Source: a bacterium 1xD8-48
GTDB taxonomy: Bacteria > Bacillota > Clostridia > Lachnospirales > Lachnospiraceae
Assembly: GCA_009917455.1 (NCBI GenBank)
Contig: QZDS01000020.1
Location: forward strand, 1-64,000
Reading direction: 5' to 3'
DNA: 64,000 nt
Part shown: positions 52,462 to 60,568 of the stretch, in pieces
Position numbering within the stretch: position 1 is the stretch's first letter
Layout: every line of letters begins with the position of its first letter
Made by a program: the position numbers and the translations under genes
The notes under the pieces: model-generated
Seen by the model: only the letters and a program-made list of their open reading frames with translations
The model's database searches: none
What the model was told of the DNA's origin: nothing

Positions 52462-53598
52462 ATGCCAAAACACGGAAGTAATATACGCAGGCGCAAAGAC
52501 GGCCGCTGGGAAGGAAGATACAAGGATTCGCAGGGAAATAATCCCTGCAAATACAAATCTGTTTACGGGAAAACCTGCCGGGAAGTGAAAGAAAAACTGG
52601 AAATGATTTCCTTGCAGAATAATCAGATTATTCACCAAAATGCAATAGTCAAACCACAGGAAAAAGTATTGTCGAATTTGGGGGAGATATCTGAAAAATG
52701 GCTGGAAAATATCAGAGAGATAAGAAAATATTCTACGTATATAAAATATCGAAGTATGTATGAAAGGCATATAAAGGATACAGTCGGCGGCTTTTCTGTT
52801 CAGGATATTTCATACGGCCTTATTCAGGAAAAAATATTTATGAAAAATGTTGAAGCAAAATATTCGCAGAACTTAATGAACAGTATTATTGCAATTATAA
52901 ATCAAATACTAAAGTACGCGTCAGAAAATTACAATTATCCCGAAATTCAACTGACAAACAAAATGGTTAAAAATAAGGGAAAGAGAGTCGAAATTATCAG
53001 CCACAGAGAGCAGGCGGCATTGATTCGTTATTTATATAAGGAAACCAACGCATCAAAAGTCGGAATACTACTGTGTATTTTTACAGGCTTACGGTTGGGA
53101 GAAATCTGCTCTTTAAAATGGGACGACATTGACTTTGAGCAGATGATTATTCATGTATGCCGGACCGTGCAGCGCATTGCAATAGACGGTGACAAGAAAA
53201 GGACTGCCCTTATGGTAACGGAACCTAAAAGTATATTTTCTGTCAGAGAGATTCCGATTTCAGAGGGACTTGCGCAGCTTCTGAACAAAATCAGACATGA
53301 CGAGGAATATATCATAGGCGGCAGGAAACCCTTGGAACCGCGGACTTACCAGAACCGCTTCAAAAAATATTTGAGGGAAATAACAGTAAAAGATTACAAT
53401 TTCCATGCCCTGCGGCATACTTTCGCGACAAACTGTATTGATAATGATATGGATGTAAAAAGCCTCAGTGAGATTCTCGGACATGCCAATGTACAAATTA
53501 CCTTAAACAGATACGTTCATCCTACAATGGATACCAAGCGCAGACAGTTGGCTGTTCTTGACTCTGTATATGGTCAGTTTTGTGGTAATGCGGAATAA
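52462..53598 (+). CDS. Tyrosine recombinase (phage-integrase family), predicted DNA invertase
   Basis: This 378-residue protein has an N-terminal arm-binding-like domain (MPKHGSNIRRRKDGRWEGRYKD), a SAM-like core-binding domain (about 70-160) and a C-terminal catalytic domain. Catalytic residues are visible as R in FTGLRLGEICSLKWDDID, HxxR in FHALRHTFATNC, a second histidine in SEILGHANVQITLNRY, and the nucleophile tyrosine in that last motif. The ATG at 52462 has an AAAGGAGAT site; the earlier ATG at 52423 does not. No phage, excisionase or conjugation gene is nearby. Its inverted flanking sites suggest inversion rather than insertion. No terminator separates it from the right site. Confidence 0.9.
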   Translation: MPKHGSNIRRRKDGRWEGRYKDSQGNNPCKYKSVYGKTCREVKEKLEMISLQNNQIIHQNAIVKPQEKVLSNLGEISEKWLENIREIRKYSTYIKYRSMYERHIKDTVGGFSVQDISYGLIQEKIFMKNVEAKYSQNLMNSIIAIINQILKYASENYNYPEIQLTNKMVKNKGKRVEIISHREQAALIRYLYKETNASKVGILLCIFTGLRLGEICSLKWDDIDFEQMIIHVCRTVQRIAIDGDKKRTALMVTEPKSIFSVREIPISEGLAQLLNKIRHDEEYIIGGRKPLEPRTYQNRFKKYLREITVKDYNFHALRHTFATNCIDNDMDVKSLSEILGHANVQITLNRYVHPTMDTKRRQLAVLDSVYGQFCGNAE

Positions 53599-53630
53599 CA
53601 GCGCCTGATAACCGGTACTTTTAGTGACTG

Positions 53631-53657
53631 TTCGCAGAATAATTAATTCTGCGAAAT
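53631..53657. repeat. Right recombination site (IRR)
   Basis: A 27-bp near-palindrome with arms TTCGCAGAAT and ATTCTGCGAA around AATTA. It is inverted with respect to the left site, one mismatch in 27. It lies 33 bases after the recombinase stop codon and 115 bases before the csrA-like start. No T run follows on the plus strand, so it should not stop rightward transcription. Confidence 0.8.
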
Positions 53658-53659
53658 AG

Positions 53660-53687
53660 TTTACCTTAAATTTGCCTGAATTATACA
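53660..53687 (+). promoter_or_regulatory. Weak fixed promoter candidate outside the segment
   Basis: TTTACC (53660-53665), a 16-bp spacer and TATACA (53682-53687) could give low transcription of the downstream operon regardless of segment orientation. Confidence 0.3.
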
Positions 53688-53720
53688 TAGCTGACTAATT
53701 TAAAATTTTCAATCTGGAGA

Positions 53721-53737
53721 TTTGTGCCAGGCACAAA
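53721..53737. promoter_or_regulatory. 17-bp palindrome upstream of the csrA-like gene
   Basis: TTTGTGCC and GGCACAAA flank a single central A, a perfect 8-bp inverted repeat. With a one-base loop it cannot be a hairpin terminator; a dimeric repressor operator in the leader is more likely. It lies between the right recombination site and the ribosome site at about 53754-53759. Confidence 0.55.
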
Positions 53738-53772
53738 GTTTCCGGGTTTTGGAAAGGAGTATGGTTATAAAA

Positions 53773-53988
53773 ATGCTGAATCTTACATTGACAAGCGGAG
53801 ACGGTGTACAAATCGGTGAAGATGTACAGATAGTCTTTGAAAGTACCCCGTCCGTTGGGCGGATTAAAATAAAGATTGAAGCGCCGGGAGATAAGAACAT
53901 TGCAAGAATGCCTGCTGAGAAAAAGCGGAAAGGCAATGTTGTAATTGTAAAAAGCGGCAGGCAGAAAGAGTCTGGGGAGAGTGTCTGA
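53773..53988 (+). CDS. CsrA-like RNA-binding protein
   Basis: This 71-residue protein aligns by eye with CsrA: MLNLTLTSGDGVQIGEDVQI, then GRIKIKIEAPGDKNIARMPAE. L4, the IG turn and the arginine of the VHRE-type strand are kept, but the usual R6-R7 pair is replaced (TLTSG), so RNA binding may be altered. A basic tail of about 20 residues follows. An ATG at 53761 is in frame but has only one base after AAGGAG; the CsrA-like start is 53773. In clostridia csrA is usually linked to flagellin genes, so its place at the head of this operon suggests post-transcriptional control of surface or flagellar proteins. Confidence 0.6.
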   Translation: MLNLTLTSGDGVQIGEDVQIVFESTPSVGRIKIKIEAPGDKNIARMPAEKKRKGNVVIVKSGRQKESGESV

Positions 53989-54031
53989 AGATATTATATT
54001 CGTACCCCGGATACGATGAGAGGAGAGGAAC

Positions 54032-54748
54032 ATGCAGACTGCGCTTATATTTGCAGGAGGAGCGGGAAAAAGGATGAATTCCCGTTCAAAACCGAAACAG
54101 TTTCTGGAAATGCATGGGAAACCCATCATTATATACACACTGGAACACTTTGAATACCATGACGCGATTGACAATATCGTGGTGGTATGCATAGAGGACT
54201 GGATTGCGGAATTAAAGGGACTGCTGAGACGCTACGGATTTATGAAAATAAAGAAAATAATTCCGGGTGGGGAAACAGGGCATGACTCCATTTACCTTGG
54301 ATTAAAGGCAATGCGGGATTTGGCAAAAGACGATGATATCGTGCTGATACACGACGGAGTGAGGCCTCTTATCAATCAGGAACTGATTAATCAGAATATC
54401 GAAGCTGTCAAAAAGTATGGAAGCGCCATCACATGTGAGGCGGCAAGGGAGAGCGTAGTGTGCAGCGCGGACGGAGAGGTCATATCAAGCGTACCGCCCA
54501 GGGCTCAGATGTATATAGCGAAAGCGCCCCAGTCATTTTATTACGGTAATATATTGAAATTGTATGAAACAGCCCGGGAAGACAAAATCAGAAGCATTGA
54601 TTCTTCCCATTTATGCAGTCTTTACCATAAACCGATGCATCTCGTGCCAAGCACCAGAAACAATATGAAAATTACGGAGCCGGCGGATTTTTACATATAC
54701 AGGGCAATTTATGAGGCGCTGGAAGGACAGCAGATTTTCGGAATATAA
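54032..54748 (+). CDS. IspD/TarI-family cytidylyltransferase
   Basis: This 238-residue enzyme activates a sugar or polyol phosphate with CTP. The nucleotide motif is ALIFAGGAGKRMNSRSKPKQF, followed by VVCIEDW, GGETGHDSIYLGL, VLIHDGVRPLI and AKAPQSFYYGN, the IspD fold. In surface-glycan operons such genes usually make CDP-ribitol, CDP-glycerol or a related donor (TarI/Bcs1 type) rather than acting in isoprenoid synthesis. The following gene resembles CDP-glycerol glycerophosphotransferases and may use this donor. A GAGAGGAGAGG site precedes the ATG. Confidence 0.82.
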   Translation: MQTALIFAGGAGKRMNSRSKPKQFLEMHGKPIIIYTLEHFEYHDAIDNIVVVCIEDWIAELKGLLRRYGFMKIKKIIPGGETGHDSIYLGLKAMRDLAKDDDIVLIHDGVRPLINQELINQNIEAVKKYGSAITCEAARESVVCSADGEVISSVPPRAQMYIAKAPQSFYYGNILKLYETAREDKIRSIDSSHLCSLYHKPMHLVPSTRNNMKITEPADFYIYRAIYEALEGQQIFGI

Positions 54749-54768
54749 AACATTTAAAGGAAGGCGAC

Positions 54769-57333
54769 ATGAGAAAATCTCAGAAGCAGGATATTTTGGA
54801 GTTTATTGAAAGCCTGTATGAAGCGCAGGAAGAAATAAAGAATATGCTTGACCGGAAGAACCTGGCGGCTGTGCAGAAGATGCTCGGAGAATATCAGGAG
54901 TTTGTGTCGGCCCTCGGGGAGAGTATAGAAAGGTTTGAGGGAGAGGGGCAGGTTACCGTATCGTACATCAGGGAATACTGTGAAATCCTGTATCAAATTT
55001 TCGAAATGGCTGTAAATAATGACGTAAATGAAAACGCGGTTTATAAGATTATGAGAAAAAATCTTATCAAAATAAAGAACAGCGTTAAAAACGACATACC
55101 TGTCAGAAAAGAGGTTGTATTTTTTCCTTATAAAGCATCTATGTGGGATTCCCTTGAAAGCGTTTATCTGGCGGCTTTAGAAGACCCTGACTGCGACGCT
55201 TATTGCGTTCCCATACCGTATTACGATTTAAACGCCGACGGCACATTTGGGAAAATGCATTATGAAGGAGCCGAGTATCCTCAAAACATAAAAGTGACAA
55301 ACTATCAGACTTATAATCTGGAAGAGAGAAAGCCTGACGCAATTTACATACATAATCCATATGACGGCTGGAACACGGTCACAAGCGTTCATCCGGGATT
55401 TTATTCCTCTAATTTAAAAAAATATACTGAAAAGCTGGTTTATATACCCTATTTTGTCTTTGGAGAAATAAAGCCCGACGACTTTGAAACGATAGAAAAA
55501 ATGAAACATTTCTGCTTTTTGCCGGGGATTATCTATGCGGATAGGGTGATTTTACAATCCGAAAACATACGCAGAATTTATATAAGCGAATATCGGAAGG
55601 CTGCAAAAGCAAACGGAATGCCGGAAGCGTTTGTAAACAAAAAATATCTGGAGGAAAAATTCCTGGGAACCGGTTCGCCGAAGTTTGACAGGGTTATGGC
55701 AGTGAGCAGAGACGGCGCGAAGGTTCCGGAGAGATGGAAAAAGTGTCTTCAAAAGCCGGACGGAAGTAAGAAGAAAGTGGTTATGTATAACAACAGCGTA
55801 GTAGCTCTTCTTAAAAATGAAGACAGGATGCTTCAAAAATTAGAGCAGATATTTTCGCTGTTCAAATCCCGTCAGAATGAGGTGACCCTTTTGTGGCGGC
55901 CGCACCCGCTGATACAAAGTACGGTACAGGCAATGCGCCCTAAGCTGTGGGAGCGGTACGAGGCACTGGTAAACAGATACCTTGAAGAAGATTTCGGAAT
56001 ATATGACGATACTGCCGATGTGGAGCGCGCCATGGTTTTAAGCGACGCCTATTATGGGGACTGGAGTTCTCTGGTACAGCTTTATGAAAAGACGGGGAAG
56101 CCTGTTTTGATTGTGGATTATGAAAAGCAGAGCAAGGCGGCAGAAGATGTTACGGGGATGGGCGCTGACAGAAGTTTGAGGTATTGTAATTTTGTGACAT
56201 TTGAAGGACGGGACTGGTTCTGGGATATAAATTACGGCGCTTTATTTTTTCGGGAAACTTATTTAAACAAGGTAAAAAAGGTCGGAAAGTTTCAGAAAGA
56301 AAAACCTGACGCCTATAATAACGTTATTTTGTTTGACAGAAAACTGGTTGTTATGCCATGCAGGGCAAGAAAAATAATGATTTATGAAATTGACGCGAAG
56401 GAATTCCATTTTATTGATGCAGAGATTCCTGATATCAGCGAAGAAAAGAATCTGTTTTATGGATATGCCATCGTCGGTGAAAACGTTTTTATGGTAGGGA
56501 ATCAGATTCCTTTTGTTCTGAAATTCAATATGAGAACAGAAAAAGTCGAGAAAACAGTAAAGCTGATTCCGGAAGAAAAAAGAGAAATTTATTTCAGGGA
56601 TACTGTTTTGGACAATAACGAATTAATTGTTCCGGCAGCTTACGATGCGCTGATATTTGAAATAGACATTGAAACTCTGCAATGGAAAAGCAGAAAAATC
56701 GGTCAATCAAAAAGCGGTTTTTCCACCGTGTGTAAAGATAAAAACAGTATCTGGCTCTTTCCCAAAGACAGGGGAGCTGTTCTGCAGTGGGACAGAAGGA
56801 GCGATGCAATCAGGGAATATGAAATAAAAGAGGCAGGATTCAGATATACTCCGTTAAAACCTAATTTTCATTCATGTTGTTATCTGGATAACCGGATATG
56901 GATGTTTCCGCTTTATGGAAGTACAGTTCTTTTCTTTGACCTGAAAACAGGATTAATATCGAAAGACAATGCGGTTAATCAATACCTGGAGGCTTTGTCA
57001 CTTTCCTGTGATGAATGTAAATTCAGGGCAGTACAGGCTGTTTCCGGAAATATCCGTCTGCTGTGCCAGAGTACCGGTGAACTGATTAGCTATTATCCGG
57101 AAGAAGACAGGCTGGAGATTTGCGAAAGAGGAAACAGCCTTTCAAAGGAGGATTATCTTGAATGGCTGTATGAAAAGAAGATTATCCAGATACTGAAGGA
57201 GGGGGAATTTACAGCGGAAGAGTTTGCAGATTTTTTCATATCCCTTCCAGACGAAGCACAAGAAACGCAAATGCAGGAAACAGATAATTGCGGGGTTAAG
57301 ATTTATAAAGAAGTCAGCAGTATCTGTCTGTAA
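54769..57333 (+). CDS. Glycerophosphotransferase-like protein fused to a propeller-like domain
   Basis: This 854-residue protein has three parts. Residues 1-100 are helical. About 115-470 resemble the CDP-glycerol glycerophosphotransferase family: VVFFPYKASMWDSLESVYLAAL, LVYIPYFVFGE, LGTGSPKFDRV, KKVVMYNNSVVALL, VTLLWRPHPLIQSTV, LSDAYYGDWSSLVQLYEKTGKPVLI. The C-terminal part (about 480-800) has repeats such as NNVILFDRKLVVMPCRARKIMIYEID and GYAIVGENVFMVGNQIPFVLKFN, a pattern of successive four-stranded blades. No membrane segment or signal is visible. It probably adds a polyol or sugar phosphate to a surface polymer or protein, with the propeller as a binding module. Confidence 0.75.
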   Translation: MRKSQKQDILEFIESLYEAQEEIKNMLDRKNLAAVQKMLGEYQEFVSALGESIERFEGEGQVTVSYIREYCEILYQIFEMAVNNDVNENAVYKIMRKNLIKIKNSVKNDIPVRKEVVFFPYKASMWDSLESVYLAALEDPDCDAYCVPIPYYDLNADGTFGKMHYEGAEYPQNIKVTNYQTYNLEERKPDAIYIHNPYDGWNTVTSVHPGFYSSNLKKYTEKLVYIPYFVFGEIKPDDFETIEKMKHFCFLPGIIYADRVILQSENIRRIYISEYRKAAKANGMPEAFVNKKYLEEKFLGTGSPKFDRVMAVSRDGAKVPERWKKCLQKPDGSKKKVVMYNNSVVALLKNEDRMLQKLEQIFSLFKSRQNEVTLLWRPHPLIQSTVQAMRPKLWERYEALVNRYLEEDFGIYDDTADVERAMVLSDAYYGDWSSLVQLYEKTGKPVLIVDYEKQSKAAEDVTGMGADRSLRYCNFVTFEGRDWFWDINYGALFFRETYLNKVKKVGKFQKEKPDAYNNVILFDRKLVVMPCRARKIMIYEIDAKEFHFIDAEIPDISEEKNLFYGYAIVGENVFMVGNQIPFVLKFNMRTEKVEKTVKLIPEEKREIYFRDTVLDNNELIVPAAYDALIFEIDIETLQWKSRKIGQSKSGFSTVCKDKNSIWLFPKDRGAVLQWDRRSDAIREYEIKEAGFRYTPLKPNFHSCCYLDNRIWMFPLYGSTVLFFDLKTGLISKDNAVNQYLEALSLSCDECKFRAVQAVSGNIRLLCQSTGELISYYPEEDRLEICERGNSLSKEDYLEWLYEKKIIQILKEGEFTAEEFADFFISLPDEAQETQMQETDNCGVKIYKEVSSICL

Positions 57334-58350
57334 ATGAAATGGGGCAAAATAATGTATATATCCGGGTCGGTTTTAGCGGTAAAAGAGAATTATCAGGGAT
57401 ATGCGCAGTTATTGAAAAAGTCGTGCGTTGATTATATGCACGTTGATATTTTTCAAAACGATGAACGGTTTTCTCCTGGAGACTTATCACTTTTTCGGGG
57501 AGATTCTCTGCCGCTGGATTTGCATTTAATATATGAGACGTTTTCAAATGAGGATATCGAGGCTGTAAATCAGGCAAATGCCAAATTTATAAATATACAA
57601 TATGAGACATTAAAAAATAAAGGCACAGTAAAACTTCTGAGCAAAAAAGTAGTCGGAAGCTTTGGCATAGCGTTGACTGCCGAGACGCCATTGGATGTTA
57701 TAGATGAAAATATAAACTGTATTTCGCAGGTATTGGTTATGTGCAGCCATCCGGGAATTTCAGGGGCAAAATTTAACACAGATAATTACAAAAGAATAGA
57801 AAAGATACGCCATAAATATCCGACTTTGAAAATATGGGTAGACGGCGGGATTGACAATATAATTGCAGAAAAGCTGGGAAGATTAAACGCGGACGTGATT
57901 GTTTCCGGGTCTTACCTATGTCGGGATTTAAAGAATTTATATATCCCCACATACAAACTGAAATATATGAATGAGCACAATGTAAAAGTCACCAGAAATA
58001 TGCTGCATCTTAACGAGCTTCCAATTGTAGGAGAAGAAGCAGAATTTGCAGATATTATAATTAAAATGAACAGTTACAGAATGGGAGCGGTTCTCATAGT
58101 AAAGGAAGAAAAACTGAAAGGAATCATTACAGACGGAGATGTCAGGCGCGCGATTTTAAAATACGGAAAGGATATATTTGAAAAAAGGTCCAGGGAGTTG
58201 ATGAACAGGTCGCCTTTTGTCATAGATTCCGGCAAAACAATGGAAGAAGTCTTTGAAATATTAACTCAAAAAAGAAAGCGGACAGACTTTATTCCGGTTA
58301 TTGAAAGCGGGAAGCTGGCAGGCGCGGTAGACTTACATATAGGCCGATAG
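57334..58350 (+). CDS. Ribulose-phosphate 3-epimerase-like barrel fused to CBS domains
   Basis: This 338-residue protein has an RPE-like TIM barrel (about 1-215): SGSVLAVKENYQGYAQLLKKSCVDYMHVDIFQND, LPLDLHLIYE, VLVMCSHPGISGAKF, KIWVDGGIDNIIAEKLGRLNADVIVSGSYL. Two CBS motifs follow (about 235-335): MGAVLIVKEEKLKGIITDGDVRRAI and DFIPVIESGKLAGAV. The CBS pair closely recalls the C-terminus of KpsF/KdsD arabinose-5-phosphate isomerases, here attached to an epimerase instead of the SIS domain. Next genes encode an ulosonate-type synthase and a CMP-sugar synthetase, suggesting supply of a pentose-phosphate precursor. An ATG at 57352 is an alternative start. Confidence 0.75.
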   Translation: MKWGKIMYISGSVLAVKENYQGYAQLLKKSCVDYMHVDIFQNDERFSPGDLSLFRGDSLPLDLHLIYETFSNEDIEAVNQANAKFINIQYETLKNKGTVKLLSKKVVGSFGIALTAETPLDVIDENINCISQVLVMCSHPGISGAKFNTDNYKRIEKIRHKYPTLKIWVDGGIDNIIAEKLGRLNADVIVSGSYLCRDLKNLYIPTYKLKYMNEHNVKVTRNMLHLNELPIVGEEAEFADIIIKMNSYRMGAVLIVKEEKLKGIITDGDVRRAILKYGKDIFEKRSRELMNRSPFVIDSGKTMEEVFEILTQKRKRTDFIPVIESGKLAGAVDLHIGR

Positions 58351-58361
58351 GAGGGTGTTGC

Positions 58362-59060
58362 ATGAAGAAAGTGATTGGATTTATTCCGGCCAGAGGAGGC
58401 TCATCCAGAGTTTTGAGAAAGAATTTAAAAAAGATAGACGGGATTCCCCTGTTCTTAAGGGCGTGTTATAACCTGCATCAGGTATTGGATAAAGAAAATA
58501 TTATTGTGGATTCAGATGATGAGGAGATTTTGTCCATAGCGAAGAAAAACGGATTTGGCACATTAAAAAGACCGGATAATCTTGCAACGAATGCAACGGA
58601 CGGTAATGCTTTTTTCAGGTGGGAGACTTCCAATTATCCTGATGCGGACGCTTATATACAACATTTACCGCCAATGCCCTTTTTGTCAGGAAAGACGATA
58701 GAAAGCAGTCTGGAGGCAATTTCGCAGGGATATGATTCTGTAGTCTGCGTTGGAAAAGAACATTTCTATCTGTGGGATGTTACAAGCCAAAAGCCTTTGT
58801 ATGATTTGGCGCATATACCAAACAGTTATACGTTAAAGGAAACCATTTTTGAGACAATGGGCTTTTATATGATTACTGCCAAGGCACACAGGAAAAACGG
58901 ATTAAGAATAGGGGAAAATTATAAATTTATTGAACTGAATAAATTTGAACAGGTAGATATAAACTATCCGGATGATTTTGAACTGGCGGAGGCGATTGCC
59001 TGCGGATTGAAACCGGATTCTGTATACAGGATGCAAAATAATACCATAGAAGAGGGATGA
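58362..59060 (+). CDS. CMP-sugar synthetase-like cytidylyltransferase (NeuA/KdsB-like)
   Basis: This 232-residue protein has the CTP-binding motif FIPARGGSSRVLRKNLKKIDGIPLF and the general layout of acylneuraminate/KDO cytidylyltransferases, including IIVDSDDEEILSIAKKNG, HLPPMPFLSGKTIESSLEA and ETMGFYMITAKAH. It would activate an ulosonic acid or related sugar with CMP before transfer. An AGGAGGG site precedes the ATG. It lies between the RPE-CBS fusion and the aldolase-type synthase. The sugar itself cannot be told from sequence. Confidence 0.82.
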   Translation: MKKVIGFIPARGGSSRVLRKNLKKIDGIPLFLRACYNLHQVLDKENIIVDSDDEEILSIAKKNGFGTLKRPDNLATNATDGNAFFRWETSNYPDADAYIQHLPPMPFLSGKTIESSLEAISQGYDSVVCVGKEHFYLWDVTSQKPLYDLAHIPNSYTLKETIFETMGFYMITAKAHRKNGLRIGENYKFIELNKFEQVDINYPDDFELAEAIACGLKPDSVYRMQNNTIEEG

Positions 59061-59061
59061 A

Positions 59062-59874
59062 ATGAAACTGATATCTCAAAGTGAGGAAATAGAGGATACG
59101 ATAGCGATTGACGGCAGGGAACTGTTTGATAAAGGGTTATGCCGGATTATGGCCGGCCCCTGTGCGGTAGAAAGCAGAGAGCAGATTCTCTTTGTGGCGG
59201 AAAAACTGGCGGATATGGGAATAAAGATTTTCCGTGCGGGAGCATTTAAACCAAGAACAAATCCATACGCTTTTCAGGGAAGCCAGGGGCAAGGGCTGAA
59301 ATGGCTGGAAGAAGTCAGGCATACATATGGAATGAAAATCATAACCGAAACATCGGATATAACAAATTTTGACGAAGTGGCTTCCGTAGCGGACATTGTT
59401 CAGATAGGCGCAAAGGCAATGTATGACCGCTCAGTATTAAATGCTGCCGGAAAGCTGAATAAACCTGTTTTGATGAAGCGGCATTTCGGAGCAACGGTAG
59501 ATGAATTGTTTAAAATGGCAGATTATATAACTCTGGCGGGAAACCGTCAAATTATGTTCTGCGAGAGGGGAATCAGAACGTTTGAGACTTCCTCCAGATT
59601 TACCCTGGATTTATGCGGTGCGGCGGTAATAAAGCAGAAAACGAAAGCGCCTTTGATTTTAGACCCTTCTCATTCAATGGGATACAGCTTTGGCGTACCG
59701 GACGTTGCAAAAGCATGTGCAGCTTTCGGATGCGAAGGCATACTGATAGAAGTTCATCATAATCCCAAAGAAGCGCTATGCGACAGAGAGCAGGCGCTTG
59801 ATTTGGAGGAGTTTGCAGAGCTGTACAAAACAATAAAAGATATTGGAAAAGCGGTAGGAAAGGCGGTAGAGTGA
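59062..59874 (+). CDS. DAHP/KDO-8-P synthase-family enzyme (type I-beta DAHP synthase-like)
   Basis: This 270-residue TIM barrel condenses phosphoenolpyruvate with an aldose phosphate. Motifs are IMAGPCAVESREQ, RAGAFKPRTNPYAFQG, QIGAKAMYD, KPVLMKRHFGATVDE, CERGIRTFETSSRFTLDL, LDPSHSMGYS and EVHHNPKEAL. KPRT fits the DAHP synthase branch, whereas KDO-8-P synthases usually have KANR. Lying between a CMP-sugar synthetase and an RraA-like gene, it may make a dedicated ulosonate for glycosylation rather than chorismate. It starts one base after the previous stop. Confidence 0.85.
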   Translation: MKLISQSEEIEDTIAIDGRELFDKGLCRIMAGPCAVESREQILFVAEKLADMGIKIFRAGAFKPRTNPYAFQGSQGQGLKWLEEVRHTYGMKIITETSDITNFDEVASVADIVQIGAKAMYDRSVLNAAGKLNKPVLMKRHFGATVDELFKMADYITLAGNRQIMFCERGIRTFETSSRFTLDLCGAAVIKQKTKAPLILDPSHSMGYSFGVPDVAKACAAFGCEGILIEVHHNPKEALCDREQALDLEEFAELYKTIKDIGKAVGKAVE

Positions 59875-60510
59875 ATGTTTGATTTAAATGCAGAAGTTCT
59901 TTGCAGCGGACTGTTTTCAGATGTGATGGACAGGATGGGATATAAAAAGCAGATTATTACCGGAATGAAAAGAAACAGGCCGCAGATAAGTTTTTTGGGA
60001 AGAGCAAGAACAATTGAAATTATAGCTGAAAATACGGATGATGAAAATATCCGCATGGGTCTGTCTTTTTTGGGAACGGTGGGAAAGGATGAAATACTTA
60101 TTGTAAATGGAAGCGATAAATTTGCATACTTCGGAGAATTGATGACAAAGCTGTCTTCCAGAAACCACATTGAAGGCGTAATTATAAACGGACTGACACG
60201 GGATACAAATTATACCCATCGTGAGGATGTCATGCTTCCTGTTCTGGCAAAGGGGTATTCCCCGGTAGATATTAAGGGGCGGGGAAGAGTGGAGGCGGTT
60301 GATGTGGAAATTGAGATAGACGGCGTGAAGATATGTCCGGGAGATTTGGTATACGCAGATAACGAAGCCGTCTGCATTGTACCGAAACAAATTGAAACAG
60401 AGGTGGCAGAAAAAATTAGAGAAAAACTGGAAGATGAAATAAAAATCACGGAACTGATTGAAAGCGGGATATCAGTAGAGGAATTGTTGGAGAAAGTCAC
60501 CGAATTTTAG
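59875..60510 (+). CDS. RraA/HMG-aldolase-like protein
   Basis: This 211-residue protein belongs by eye to the RraA/4-hydroxy-4-methyl-2-oxoglutarate aldolase superfamily: SGLFSDVMDRMGYKKQIITGM, GRARTIEI, GDEILIVNGS-like KDEILIVNGSDKFAYFGELM, then IINGLTRDTNYTHREDVMLPV with the RD motif, RGRVEAVDVEIEIDGVKICPGDLVYADNEAVCIVPKQ. Members bind a divalent metal and cleave pyruvate aldol products or related acids, while RraA itself inhibits RNase E. In this operon an aldolase-type action on an ulosonic acid intermediate is a reasonable guess. The ATG directly follows the previous stop. Confidence 0.75.
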   Translation: MFDLNAEVLCSGLFSDVMDRMGYKKQIITGMKRNRPQISFLGRARTIEIIAENTDDENIRMGLSFLGTVGKDEILIVNGSDKFAYFGELMTKLSSRNHIEGVIINGLTRDTNYTHREDVMLPVLAKGYSPVDIKGRGRVEAVDVEIEIDGVKICPGDLVYADNEAVCIVPKQIETEVAEKIREKLEDEIKITELIESGISVEELLEKVTEF

Positions 60511-60568
60511 ACGACATTCAGTATAAGGATATAGAAAAAACAGAAAGATTGCGGGTGCATGATATTGT

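Larger units (their letters stand above)
52227..53630. other. Predicted invertible segment carrying its own recombinase
   Basis: About 1.4 kb lies between the two inverted sites. It contains the recombinase gene pointing right and a perfect outward promoter pointing left. Inversion would turn the promoter toward the operon starting at 53773. The assignment is inferred from the geometry of sites, recombinase and promoter; no read evidence for both orientations is available here. Confidence 0.65.

Noticed and set aside
52462..53598. Recombinase as a prophage or conjugative-element integrase
   Set aside because: No excisionase, relaxase, phage gene or tRNA attachment site is near it, and its flanking sites are inverted, not direct.
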